Assembly: GCF_003399445.1 (NCBI RefSeq)
Contig: NZ_QUQO01000002.1
Span: 186,001 to 250,000, forward strand
Source: Parvularcula marina
GTDB lineage: Bacteria; Pseudomonadota; Alphaproteobacteria; Caulobacterales; Parvularculaceae
Direction of reading: 5' to 3'
Length of the DNA: 64,000 nt
Shown here: positions 21,209-29,586 of the stretch, one piece after another
Numbering within the stretch: the first letter of the stretch is position 1
How the letters are laid out: the number at the start of each line of letters is the position of its first letter
Notes under the pieces: generated by a model
What the model was told of the DNA's origin: nothing
Database searches by the model: none
What the model saw: only the letters and a program-made list of their open reading frames with translations
Program-made: the position numbers and the translations under genes

Positions 21209-21547
21209 TTATTCGTCGCCAGTGCCAGGTGCCTCGGACAGTTTGTCGAGCTTGCCGTCTACTTCGGCATAATTATCCGCGTCAGGCAAGGCAGGTTTGG
21301 CCCGCGTTATATTCGGCCACATCTCGGAAAGGCGAGCATTCAGCTCGGTCCACTTGCCGTCAGGATCTTCGGTATCAGGCTTGATGGCGTCGACCGGGCA
21401 TTCGGGCTCACAGACACCGCAATCGATGCACTCATCCGGCTTGATGGCGAGGAAATTCTCCCCTTCGTAGAAACAGTCGACAGGGCAGACTTCGACACAG
21501 TCGGTGTATTTGCAAAGGATGCAGGCGTCGGTGACGACATAGGTCAT
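21209..21547 (-). CDS. fdxA: Seven-iron ferredoxin FdxA
   Basis: Low-potential electron carrier with one 3Fe-4S and one 4Fe-4S cluster. The N-terminal motif [17 protein letters not shown] and the second motif [15 protein letters not shown] are both complete. The frame is open to 21649, but ATG 21547 gives the usual start [10 protein letters not shown] and 112 residues. The acidic C-terminal tail is typical. The gene is divergent from sdhE and lies upstream of carD, as in many alphaproteobacteria. Confidence 0.95.
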   Translation of the reverse strand: MTYVVTDACILCKYTDCVEVCPVDCFYEGENFLAIKPDECIDCGVCEPECPVDAIKPDTEDPDGKWTELNARLSEMWPNITRAKPALPDADNYAEVDGKLDKLSEAPGTGDE

Positions 21548-21659
21548 CTGGCGGTCACTCTTTCGTTGCGAACGGGCAGGCCGGGAATCCCCGCCTATAT
21601 GGATAAACTGCAAAAAGGCAACAAGTGCAGCATTGCTGACGCTATCCACAACCGGGCTA

Positions 21660-21956
21660 ATGCCCTACGACACATTCATGACACTCTCGCCTATCCGCCG
21701 CCGTCTTCTCTACCGGGCCATGCACCGGGGGTTTAAGGAAGCTGATCTCGTCATCGGGAATTTTGCCAAGCGGCATCTCGAAGATATGACGAGTGCGGAA
21801 GTCGATGAATTTTCCTCCTTACTCGAAGTGCCGGATCAGGAGCTTTACGCCTGGATCATCGGGCGTGAGGATGTGCCGGACAATTACAACGGGCCGGTTT
21901 TTCGCAAGATGCGTGACTTCGAGGTTGCGACATTATTGCTCAGCGGTTCAGCCTGA
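21660..21956 (+). CDS. sdhE: FAD assembly factor SdhE
   Basis: Small chaperone that promotes covalent flavinylation of succinate dehydrogenase. The family's hallmark [21 protein letters not shown] is followed by acidic helices and [14 protein letters not shown]. Starts possible at ATG 21660 (98 residues) or ATG 21678 (92 residues, closer to the family average); neither has a clear ribosome-binding site. It lies not far from mfd, as commonly found in this class, but here the two are separated by carbonic anhydrase and SulP genes. Confidence 0.9.
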   Translation: MPYDTFMTLSPIRRRLLYRAMHRGFKEADLVIGNFAKRHLEDMTSAEVDEFSSLLEVPDQELYAWIIGREDVPDNYNGPVFRKMRDFEVATLLLSGSA

Positions 21957-22030
21957 AATCTTTCTCAGAGAGTCTTGAAATTTTTGTCGCAGACGGCAAA
22001 TTGCCGCTGTCGCGAAGGCTTTAGACGTCT

Positions 22031-22148
22031 CGTGACCCGGCATGTCGGGCGACCATCACGGTACGGCGGGCGTCATGACCGGTTCGACTCGAAAGAGTTG
22101 CGGCCGCCCGCAACGAACCGCTCGGGGAGGGGAAACCCTCCGTTGAGC
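22031..22148 (+). ncRNA. Candidate structured RNA between sdhE and carbonic anhydrase
   Basis: The 320-base gap holds no credible gene but has a dense set of complementary arms. Stem 1: CGTGA (22031-22035) with TCACG (22056-22060), enclosing CCCG/CGGG. Element 2: CGGTTCG (22080-22086) with CGAACCG (22114-22120), enclosing two adjacent hairpins, CTC-GAAA-GAG (22088-22097) and TTGCGG-CCGC-CCGCAA (22098-22113), which makes a compact three-way junction with almost no unpaired bases. Stem 3: GGAGGG-GAAA-CCCTCC (22126-22141) inside GCTC/GAGC. Two loops are GAAA tetraloops. It matches no RNA family that I recognise. It may be an independent sRNA or the leader of the carbonic anhydrase operon; the strand shown assumes the latter orientation. 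Confidence 0.55.
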
Positions 22149-22276
22149 CTTTCGTGCGGTGACTGGCGGCGTTTTCCTTCTTAAAGGGCAGCGATCTGTC
22201 AAAGTGGGTGACTTTATGTCATTCTGCTATGCTGATGCGGAGGGTCACCGAGCCCCAACGTAAAGAAGGTCGCAAC

Positions 22277-22945
22277 ATGCCGCGATTTGCTGCCGGGGTT
22301 GTTAAGTTTCAGTCCGAAGTCTTCCCCGAGAAAAAAGAGCTGTTCGAAAAACTGAGCCACGGCCAGTCGCCCGAGGCCCTGTTCATCACCTGTTCGGATT
22401 CCCGTATCGAAACGGCGATGATCACCCAGACAGACCCTGGTGAGCTCTTCATCTGCCGGAATGCCGGCAACATCGTGCCGCCGCATACGGAACATACAGG
22501 CGGGATGACCGCGAGTATCGAATTCGCTGTTTCTGCGCTTAATATTCCGCACATCGTCATCTGTGGGCATACAGAATGCGGGGCCATGAAAGGCGCGATG
22601 AACCCGGAGGGGCTCGATTCGCTTCCCCATGTCCGCCAGTGGCTTGGCTATTCCAAAGCCGCAGTTGACATCGTCAATCATCTTGCACCGGATGCGGATG
22701 ATGAGACACGGATGAAAATGCTGCTCGAACAGAATGTCGTTTTGCAGCTCCAGCACCTCAAAACTCACCCGGCAGTCGCGGTACGTCTCGCCAAGGGCGA
22801 CCTTGCGCTGCATGGCTGGGTCTATGACATCAAGAGTGGCGAAGTCGTCGCTTATGATGAAGCGAGCGGCAAATTTGAGCCGGTTGCGGAGCGTTACGCA
22901 GCGGAAGTGGCAAAGCATCTGGGGCATTCCGGCTGCGCGGCCTGA
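22277..22945 (+). CDS. Beta-class carbonic anhydrase
   Basis: Interconverts CO2 and bicarbonate with a zinc ion held by Cys of TCSDSRIE and by His and Cys of GHTECGAMKG; the Asp-Arg dyad of SDSR is intact. The length of 222 residues is typical. The open frame begins at 22208, but ATG 22277 follows AAAGAAGGT and begins the family-like N-terminus. It is followed 27 bases later by a SulP transporter, a recurrent pairing in which hydration and bicarbonate transport are linked. A structured RNA candidate lies upstream. Confidence 0.93.
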   Translation: MPRFAAGVVKFQSEVFPEKKELFEKLSHGQSPEALFITCSDSRIETAMITQTDPGELFICRNAGNIVPPHTEHTGGMTASIEFAVSALNIPHIVICGHTECGAMKGAMNPEGLDSLPHVRQWLGYSKAAVDIVNHLAPDADDETRMKMLLEQNVVLQLQHLKTHPAVAVRLAKGDLALHGWVYDIKSGEVVAYDEASGKFEPVAERYAAEVAKHLGHSGCAA

Positions 22946-22972
22946 CCTGAACCCTCTTCAAGGAGAATTCAT

Positions 22973-24664
22973 ATGTCCTCTACCCAAGAGGTAAAGGCGC
23001 GTGCGCCTTATTTCGACTTTTCACATCTGCGCGGCGATTTGTTCGGTGGCCTGACGGCTGGTATCGTTGCACTGCCGCTGGCGCTTGCTTTCGGTGAAGC
23101 CTCTGGTGCTGGGCCTGTTGCCGGGCTCTGGGGCGCAATGATCACCGGCTTCTTTGCTGCTCTGTTTGGCGGCACAAATACACAAATCACTGGGCCAACG
23201 GGTCCGATGGTTGTTGTCTTTGCCGGTGTGTTTGCGAGCCTGTCCGGCAATCTGTCACTGGTTTTTGCGGCGGTCGTTCTCGCCGGAATCATTCAGATCC
23301 TGTTCGGGGTCTTCCGCTTGGGCCAGTATATCCGGCTTGTGCCGTACCCGGTCATTTCCGGTTTCATGACAGGCATCGGCGTGATCATCATCCTGCTTCA
23401 GGCGTCACGCCTGTTTGGGCATGAACCTGAAGGCGGCGGGACCATCCCGGCCCTGACAGCCATCCCGGGGGCCATGGCCGATCCAAATGTTGCGGCACTG
23501 GCGCTTGGTCTTCTGACGGTCGCGATTGTGTTCCTGTGGCCCAAGAAGATCGGCCGTTTCCTGCCGGCACCGCTCGCAGCGCTGATCATTGGGACATGTC
23601 TTGCCTCATTTGGCGGGCTGAATGTACCGATCCTTGGGGATGGGCTGAAGACGGGTCTGCCGAGCTTCATCATGCCGTCCTTCTCCACCGACACGGCGTT
23701 CATCGTCTTTGAAGCGGCGGTGATCCTCGCGGCACTCGGCGCGATCGACAGTCTGCTGACATCTCTTGTTGCCGACAACATGACGCGCGATCGTCATGAG
23801 TCTAACCGGGAGCTGATCGGTCAGGGCATCGGGAACACCGTGGCGGGCTTTTTTGGCGCCATCCCGGGCGCCGGTGCCACCATGCGGACCGTGGTCAATA
23901 TCAAGACCGGTGGCCGGACAAGGATATCCGGTATGGTCCATGGCCTGATCCTCCTGGCGATTGTCGCCATGCCTTTCATGGCGCCGCTTGCCAAAGCCAT
24001 TCCGCATACGGTGCTGGCAGGTATCCTCATCAAGGTTGGTTGGGATATTGTGGATGTCAGCTATCTGCGCCGGGCGCACAAAGGCCCCCGCTGGGACCTG
24101 ATCCTGATGGCACTCGTTCTTGTTGTGACGGTCTTTGTTGACCTCATCACGGCAGTCGGGATTGGCGTCTTCCTCGCAGGTCTTGCCTATGTGAAGTCGA
24201 TTGCGGACCAGCAATTGAGCGCTATCGACAATGAAGAGGTGCTTGCCCTGACCGCTGACGAGAAGGCCATTCTTGATCAAGCAAATGGGCGGATCAGCCT
24301 GTTCGAGTTCTCAGGCCCATTGAGCTTTGGGGCGGCAGCTGACCTTGCTCACCGGGTGCGTGAACGGGCCGGTAAGAAGGCAGCGATCATTCTCGACTTC
24401 TCCCGTATCCCGCATCTTGATTTGTCAGCGGTGCGGGCGGTCGAAACTGTTGCCACTGATGCGCATGATGAGGGCAAGCTTCTGTTCGTGTGCGGTATGA
24501 ATAAGGCTGTGGCTGATGTACTCGCTGGTCTTAACGCCGATACCCACATCGATGAGGCGAGAAGCTATCCGACGCGTATCGAGGCCCTGCGGGCTGCGTG
24601 GGGGGCTGTCGCCCCTGCTGCGGATGAACCCTTGCTGGCTGATGGTGCGCTTCCGGCCACCTGA
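22973..24664 (+). CDS. SulP-family anion transporter with STAS domain
   Basis: Inner-membrane anion permease of 563 residues. The transmembrane part, beginning near residue 25 (GGLTAGIVALPLALAFGEASG) and including the family motif GGTNTQITGPTGPM, covers roughly residues 20-405. A STAS regulatory domain follows (about 435-535, LSFGAAADLAHRV and ILDFSRIPHLD). The neighbouring carbonic anhydrase suggests bicarbonate, as in BicA-like systems, rather than sulfate, but substrate cannot be read from sequence. Good ribosome-binding site AAGGAG before ATG 22973. Confidence 0.9.
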   Translation: MSSTQEVKARAPYFDFSHLRGDLFGGLTAGIVALPLALAFGEASGAGPVAGLWGAMITGFFAALFGGTNTQITGPTGPMVVVFAGVFASLSGNLSLVFAAVVLAGIIQILFGVFRLGQYIRLVPYPVISGFMTGIGVIIILLQASRLFGHEPEGGGTIPALTAIPGAMADPNVAALALGLLTVAIVFLWPKKIGRFLPAPLAALIIGTCLASFGGLNVPILGDGLKTGLPSFIMPSFSTDTAFIVFEAAVILAALGAIDSLLTSLVADNMTRDRHESNRELIGQGIGNTVAGFFGAIPGAGATMRTVVNIKTGGRTRISGMVHGLILLAIVAMPFMAPLAKAIPHTVLAGILIKVGWDIVDVSYLRRAHKGPRWDLILMALVLVVTVFVDLITAVGIGVFLAGLAYVKSIADQQLSAIDNEEVLALTADEKAILDQANGRISLFEFSGPLSFGAAADLAHRVRERAGKKAAIILDFSRIPHLDLSAVRAVETVATDAHDEGKLLFVCGMNKAVADVLAGLNADTHIDEARSYPTRIEALRAAWGAVAPAADEPLLADGALPAT

Positions 24665-24739
24665 CGAGAATAACAAAGGGCGGGGGAAACCTTGCCCTTT
24701 GTCTCCTGGGCGACTAGCTCGACCCTCCATTTGAATTCC

Positions 24740-24772
24740 GCGCGGAAGTGAAAGCTCGCTTCCGCGCTTTTT
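24740..24772 (+). terminator. Terminator before mfd
   Basis: Inverted repeat GCGCGGAAG / CTTCCGCGC with a 10-base loop followed by TTTTT. A second repeat, ACAAAGGGC / GCCCTTTGT at 24673-24702, lies just after the SulP stop but has no T run. Together they close the carbonic anhydrase-SulP unit. Confidence 0.85.
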
Positions 24773-24791
24773 CGCGTTGAAGGTTCCCGTC

Positions 24792-27700
24792 ATGGTGATG
24801 CAATCGGCAACAGCCCAGATCTCAGCGAAAGCCGCCTGGGAAGGGCTCGACAGTCTCACCGTTCACGGCGCGCCTGAAGGCGCCGATGCACTAGCTGTCG
24901 CTGAAGCTGCCACCGCGCGGGGCGGGTTGATCCTGCATATTGCGCGCGATGCCAGCCGCGCCGCGGCGATGGCTGCGGCGCTCCAGTTTTTCGCGCCCTC
25001 CGTGCCCGTCATCCGGTTCCCCGCGTGGGATTGCTTGCCTTACGACCGGTTGTCGCCGTCGCCGGAAGTCGTGGCCGCGCGGATGGCGGCACTCTCGGCG
25101 CTGGCCGCGCATGACGGCAAGACGCCCCTCATCCTCGTGACAGTCATCAACGCCGTCACCCAGCGCACGCCGTCACGGAAGCTGGTCGAGGCGTCGAGTT
25201 TTGCCGCCCGTCCCAGCGCCAGCGTCGATATGGACGAGCTGACCGGTTTTCTTGCCGCCAATGGGTATGCGCGGGCATCGACTGTGCGCGAGCCGGGTGA
25301 GTTTGCGGTGCGCGGGGGGCTGATCGATCTTTTCCCGCCGGGCGACGATGAGCCGCTGCGGCTCGATTTCTTCGGCGATACGCTGGAGACGATCCGCGCC
25401 TTTGATCCTGTCACCCAGATGACGACCCGTCAGCGGGCGGATATTCATCTGTCAGCTGCTTCCGAAGTCCTTCTGACAGAAGACAGTATTTCCCGCTTTC
25501 GCGCGGGCTATCTCAAGCTCTTCGGCGCGCCGGGCGATGATCCGGTTTACGAGGCGGTTTCCGCCGGGCGCCGTCAGGCGGGGATGGAGCACTGGCTACC
25601 GCTTTTCTATGAAGAGACCGGCACGCTGTTTGATTATCTCGATGGTGACCCGCTTCTCTTCATTGATCACCTTGCCGATGATGCGGCGAAGGAACGCTTT
25701 GATCAGATAAAGGATTATTACGAGACACGGGCCGATGACATGGCCATGCGTGAAGAAGGCGGCGCGATGGAAAGCGTGCCTTATCGTCCATTGTCGCCGG
25801 AAAAACTCTATCTGAAGCCGGAGGAATGGTCGGCCCGGCTTGAGACCCAGGTGCTGCGGCGGTTGTCGCCTTTCTCGGCGCCTGAAGGCAAGCGCGCCTT
25901 TGATTTTCATGCGCGTCAGTCCCGCAGCTTTGCCGCCGAACGCGCATCGGGGCAAAATGTCTTTAATGCGGTTGCTGATCACCTTGCCGCGAAACGCAAG
26001 GAAAAGCTGACCATTGTCGCAGGCTGGACCCAGGGTTCGGCGGACCGGCTGAAATCCGTTCTGACGGATCATGATGTGCAGGGGCTCATCTCCAAATCGT
26101 CCTGGACGGATATCGACCGGGGGCAGACGGATTATATCCCTGTCGTCACGCTCGGCCTCGAAAACGGGTTCGAGACGGATGATCTTTGCATCGTCGCCGA
26201 GCAGGATATCCTTGGCGACCGGCTGGTGCGGCGGAGCAAGGCCAAAAGGGCCGAGAACTTCCTGACCGAAGCTTCGACCCTGTCGGTCGGTGACCTCGTT
26301 GTGCATGTCGATCACGGGGTGGGCCGCTATGACGGACTGGAGACGCTGGAGGTCGGCGGGGCGCCGCATGACTGCCTCCTTCTGACCTATCACAAGGGCG
26401 ACAAGCTTTACCTGCCTGTCGAGAATATCGAACTTCTCAGCCGGTTCGGTTCTGACGACCCAAGCCATGCCCTTGACCGCCTTGGCGGTGGATCGTGGCA
26501 GGGCCGCAAGGCCAAGATGCGCGAACGCATCCGTATGATGGCCGAGCAGTTGATCGCGATTGCCGCCAAGCGGGCGACGCGAAAAGCCGAGGTCATGAAC
26601 CCGCCACATGGCGCCTATGATGAATTCTGCGCGCGTTTTCCGTATACGGAGACGGATGACCAGCTCGCGGCCATTGACGATGTCATCACCGATCTTGGCG
26701 CGGGCAAGCCGATGGACCGGCTGGTCTGCGGCGATGTCGGTTTCGGCAAGACCGAAGTGGCGCTGCGGGCGGCCTTCGTTGCGGCCATGACCGGACGGCA
26801 GGTCGCGCTCGTCGCACCGACGACCCTGCTGGTGCGTCAGCATTACCGCAATTTCGTCGAACGCTTTGCCGGCTTCCCGGTCAATGTCCGACAATTGTCC
26901 CGCTTTGTCTCCTCCAAGGAAGCTTCCGCCACGCGCGCCGGGGTGCGGGATGGATCCGTCGATATCGTCATCGGCACCCATGCGCTGCTCGCAAAAACCG
27001 TCGGCTTCCGCGACCTTGGCCTCTTGATCATTGATGAGGAGCAGCATTTCGGGGTGAAGCATAAGGAGCGCCTCAAGGAATATCGGGGCGACACGCATGT
27101 TCTGACCCTGACGGCGACGCCCATTCCGCGTACGTTGCAACTCTCCATGGCGGGCATCCGGGATCTCTCAATTATCGCAACACCGCCGGTCGACAGGCTG
27201 GCTGTGCGCACGACGATCGGGCCCTTCGACGCAGTCGTTGCGCGCGAGACCTTGCTGCGCGAGCATTACAGGGGCGGGCAGAGTTTTTATGTCGTCCCGA
27301 GGGTGGCCGATCTTGATTCCGTCGCTGAGTTCCTGACCGCGCAGGTGCCGGAAGTGAAATTCCGTATCGGACACGGACAAATGGCGGGCGGTGAGCTCGA
27401 AGACATCATGAACGGCTTTTATGACGGCAAGTTCGATGTGCTGCTGGCAACGACGATCATCGAAAGCGGGATCGATGTGCCAACGGCGAACACGCTGATC
27501 GTGCATCGGGCGGATATGTTTGGCCTTGGCCAGCTCTATCAGATCCGCGGGCGCGTCGGTCGGTCCAAACAGCGGGCCTATGCTTACCTCACGACAAGTC
27601 CACGCAAGAAGATGACGGCGGGTGCCGAGAAGCGCCTCAAAGTGCTGCAGTCTCTCGACACGCTAGGGGCGGGCTTTACCCTTGCCAGCCATGATCTTGA

Positions 27701-28292
27701 TATCCGCGGCGCCGGTAACCTTCTGGGTGAAGAGCAATCAGGTACCGTCAAAGATGTCGGCGTCGAGCTCTATCAGCATATGCTGGAGGAGGCCGTCGCA
27801 TCAATGAAGGAAGGCGGGGCGGAGACCGAAGAGACCTGGTCGCCGCAGATCAATATCGGCACGGCCGTACTGATCCCCGATTTCTATGTTGCGGATCTTG
27901 ATGTGCGTATGTCGCTCTACCGGCGCCTGTCGGACCTTCAGACGCCGGAAGAAATCGAAGGGTTTGGTGCGGAACTGATCGACCGGTTTGGCCCGCTCCC
28001 CTCAGAAGTCGACCAACTATTGCAGATTGTCTCGATCAAATCGCTCTGTCGCCGCGCGCATGTTGCCAAGATCGATGCCGGGGCGAAGGGTGCTGTCGTG
28101 ACCTTCCGGGAGAACCAGTTCCCGAATCCTGTCGGGCTCGTTCAGTATCTCGGCACGACACCGCTCGATATGAAATTGCGGCCTGACCAGAAGCTCGTCT
28201 TCAAGCAGGTCTGGCCGAATGAAGATCATCGCCTGAAAGGGTGCCGCCGCGTGCTGACGATTTTGGCAGAGATTGCAGAGGCCGCTGGCTGA
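24792..28292 (+). CDS. mfd: Transcription-repair coupling factor Mfd
   Basis: ATP-dependent translocase that removes RNA polymerase stalled at DNA lesions and recruits UvrA. Domain order is standard: UvrB-like N-terminal region, polymerase-interaction domain (VGDLVVHVDHGVGRYDGL, about residue 500), helicase domains with Walker A GDVGFGKTEVALR and DEEQ box IIDEEQHFG, the TRG region (RGRVGRSKQRAYAY), and a C-terminal UvrA-binding domain. Length 1166 residues. The frame opens at TTG 24777, but GAAGG lies 8 bases before ATG 24792, which is preferred. It is convergent with the following gene, stops abutting. Confidence 0.96.
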   Translation: MVMQSATAQISAKAAWEGLDSLTVHGAPEGADALAVAEAATARGGLILHIARDASRAAAMAAALQFFAPSVPVIRFPAWDCLPYDRLSPSPEVVAARMAALSALAAHDGKTPLILVTVINAVTQRTPSRKLVEASSFAARPSASVDMDELTGFLAANGYARASTVREPGEFAVRGGLIDLFPPGDDEPLRLDFFGDTLETIRAFDPVTQMTTRQRADIHLSAASEVLLTEDSISRFRAGYLKLFGAPGDDPVYEAVSAGRRQAGMEHWLPLFYEETGTLFDYLDGDPLLFIDHLADDAAKERFDQIKDYYETRADDMAMREEGGAMESVPYRPLSPEKLYLKPEEWSARLETQVLRRLSPFSAPEGKRAFDFHARQSRSFAAERASGQNVFNAVADHLAAKRKEKLTIVAGWTQGSADRLKSVLTDHDVQGLISKSSWTDIDRGQTDYIPVVTLGLENGFETDDLCIVAEQDILGDRLVRRSKAKRAENFLTEASTLSVGDLVVHVDHGVGRYDGLETLEVGGAPHDCLLLTYHKGDKLYLPVENIELLSRFGSDDPSHALDRLGGGSWQGRKAKMRERIRMMAEQLIAIAAKRATRKAEVMNPPHGAYDEFCARFPYTETDDQLAAIDDVITDLGAGKPMDRLVCGDVGFGKTEVALRAAFVAAMTGRQVALVAPTTLLVRQHYRNFVERFAGFPVNVRQLSRFVSSKEASATRAGVRDGSVDIVIGTHALLAKTVGFRDLGLLIIDEEQHFGVKHKERLKEYRGDTHVLTLTATPIPRTLQLSMAGIRDLSIIATPPVDRLAVRTTIGPFDAVVARETLLREHYRGGQSFYVVPRVADLDSVAEFLTAQVPEVKFRIGHGQMAGGELEDIMNGFYDGKFDVLLATTIIESGIDVPTANTLIVHRADMFGLGQLYQIRGRVGRSKQRAYAYLTTSPRKKMTAGAEKRLKVLQSLDTLGAGFTLASHDLDIRGAGNLLGEEQSGTVKDVGVELYQHMLEEAVASMKEGGAETEETWSPQINIGTAVLIPDFYVADLDVRMSLYRRLSDLQTPEEIEGFGAELIDRFGPLPSEVDQLLQIVSIKSLCRRAHVAKIDAGAKGAVVTFRENQFPNPVGLVQYLGTTPLDMKLRPDQKLVFKQVWPNEDHRLKGCRRVLTILAEIAEAAG

Positions 28293-29579
28293 TTACGCCA
28301 GCAGGACGTCAGCGGGCTTGCTCGCCTGTAGGCCTTTGAGCGCACGGCGGATCAGGTCGCGCGGCTGCATGCCGGGACCCGCCTGAACGATATGCGTCTT
28401 GGCTGAGAAGGTGATCGGCGCGGTCTGGGTACCGAATTTGAGATCCTGCACAAGTGTCGAGATCATCCGCATGGTGCGTTTCGCATGATGCAGATCGGCC
28501 CCGGCCATGCTGATCAAGAGGGTGTCGGGAGCAGCACGGGTCACAAGGTCGGCCGGCTGGCAGCCGAGGGCGACATAGATCGCAGGCTCGGTGAAGATTT
28601 GCGGATGTGTTTCACCTGAATGCGGCGTCAGACGCAGCGAGCCGAGACAGAAAGTCATGTCCGACCGGCAGCGTAAAGCGAGGGCCGAATCGAAGAATTT
28701 CGGCGAGCAGAGCCGGCTCGATTCGCCGTGATCGGTGAAAGAGAGATGCTTGAGCAGGTTCTCGGAGCTGACCTTGGCATCGCGGGCACGGCGGCGCTGG
28801 GTCGCAATAGCAGACGCCAGCGCAGGCTCAGATGTCGAGACGACAGCATCGGCCCCCATGCGGGTCCAGTAATCGCGGTGCCGATCGTTGGGCTTTTCCT
28901 CGAACACGACCACGGGCGTCCCGCTCATCATGCTGTGACGGCGCAGGAGTTTTATGAGAGCTGCCGACTGACGGCGGTTCTGCGGCGGCAAGATGAAGAT
29001 GCGGTCGGCGACGCCATGCTCCAGAGCGGAGAGGGCCTGCTGCCGGGACATCGCTGTGTTGAGCGATGTGTGAAGCGAAAGCTCCGAGGACAGATCAAGC
29101 GCACGAGGGCCGGGCGGTGCAATCAGGAGCGCGCTCGCCTCGGGGCTTGCGTGATGGGTTGGCAGGGCGCCCAGCCCGGTGGCGGAGATCGCCTGCAGGC
29201 GGATGGCCGCTTCGCTGGCGCGGTCGGTATCAAGCGTGCGGTGCGCAATCTCGGCCAGCAGCGCGCGTTCATTCGCGGCACTGATGATCACAGTCTCATT
29301 CTTGGCGAGCTGTTTGACCTGCGGCAGGTCGAGCTGGCTCGGCAGGACGAGGAAGAGAAGAGGCTTGTCGAGACTGATCTCGCGGAGCTGCGAGGCGACG
29401 CTGTTGATCTCCGTCGGTACCCTCGAGGTGAGGTCCGCGATCACGACGTCTGCCGTGATGCTGGTCGCGGTCGGATCAATCCCCTGTTCAAGGAGCAGAC
29501 GCTCAAGATTGCGGCCTGCGCCCTTGTCCTGATGCAGGGCGATCCGGATCGACCGGCGGGGTTTGTCATTCAGCGTCAT
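28293..29579 (-). CDS. Degenerate receiver/GGDEF-like protein (PleD-like scaffold?)
   Basis: Not firmly identified. The 428-residue protein looks like two receiver-type folds followed by a degenerate nucleotide-cyclase-like region. The first part (SIRIALHQDKGAGRNLERLL, DVVIADLTS) and second part (ALLIAPPGPRA, DRIFILPPQNRRQSAALIKLL, GTPVVVFEEKPNDRHRDYWTRMG) show receiver-like alternation without clear phosphorylation sites. A KHLSFTDHGESSRLCSPKFFDSAL segment near residue 280 resembles the start of a GGDEF domain (LTGLxNRRxF), but no GG[DE]EF active site is present. It is probably a non-catalytic regulatory protein. Start ATG 29579 is 7 bases after the upstream VanY-type gene; the frame is open to 29615. 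Confidence 0.6.
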   Translation of the reverse strand: MTLNDKPRRSIRIALHQDKGAGRNLERLLLEQGIDPTATSITADVVIADLTSRVPTEINSVASQLREISLDKPLLFLVLPSQLDLPQVKQLAKNETVIISAANERALLAEIAHRTLDTDRASEAAIRLQAISATGLGALPTHHASPEASALLIAPPGPRALDLSSELSLHTSLNTAMSRQQALSALEHGVADRIFILPPQNRRQSAALIKLLRRHSMMSGTPVVVFEEKPNDRHRDYWTRMGADAVVSTSEPALASAIATQRRRARDAKVSSENLLKHLSFTDHGESSRLCSPKFFDSALALRCRSDMTFCLGSLRLTPHSGETHPQIFTEPAIYVALGCQPADLVTRAAPDTLLISMAGADLHHAKRTMRMISTLVQDLKFGTQTAPITFSAKTHIVQAGPGMQPRDLIRRALKGLQASKPADVLLA

Positions 29580-29586
29580 TATCGGA

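Noticed and set aside
21975-22184. 69-codon frame in the sdhE-carbonic anhydrase gap
   Set aside because: Composition is not protein-like and the bases are better explained by paired RNA stems.
22015-22200. Reading the structured element as a split alphaproteobacterial tmRNA
   Set aside because: It has a GGTTCGA stretch like a T loop but no CCA end, no alanine acceptor stem and no tag reading frame.
25596-27140. 514-codon open frame on the minus strand inside mfd
   Set aside because: It is fully antisense to conserved helicase motifs of Mfd and shows no family motifs; long antisense frames are expected in GC-rich coding DNA.
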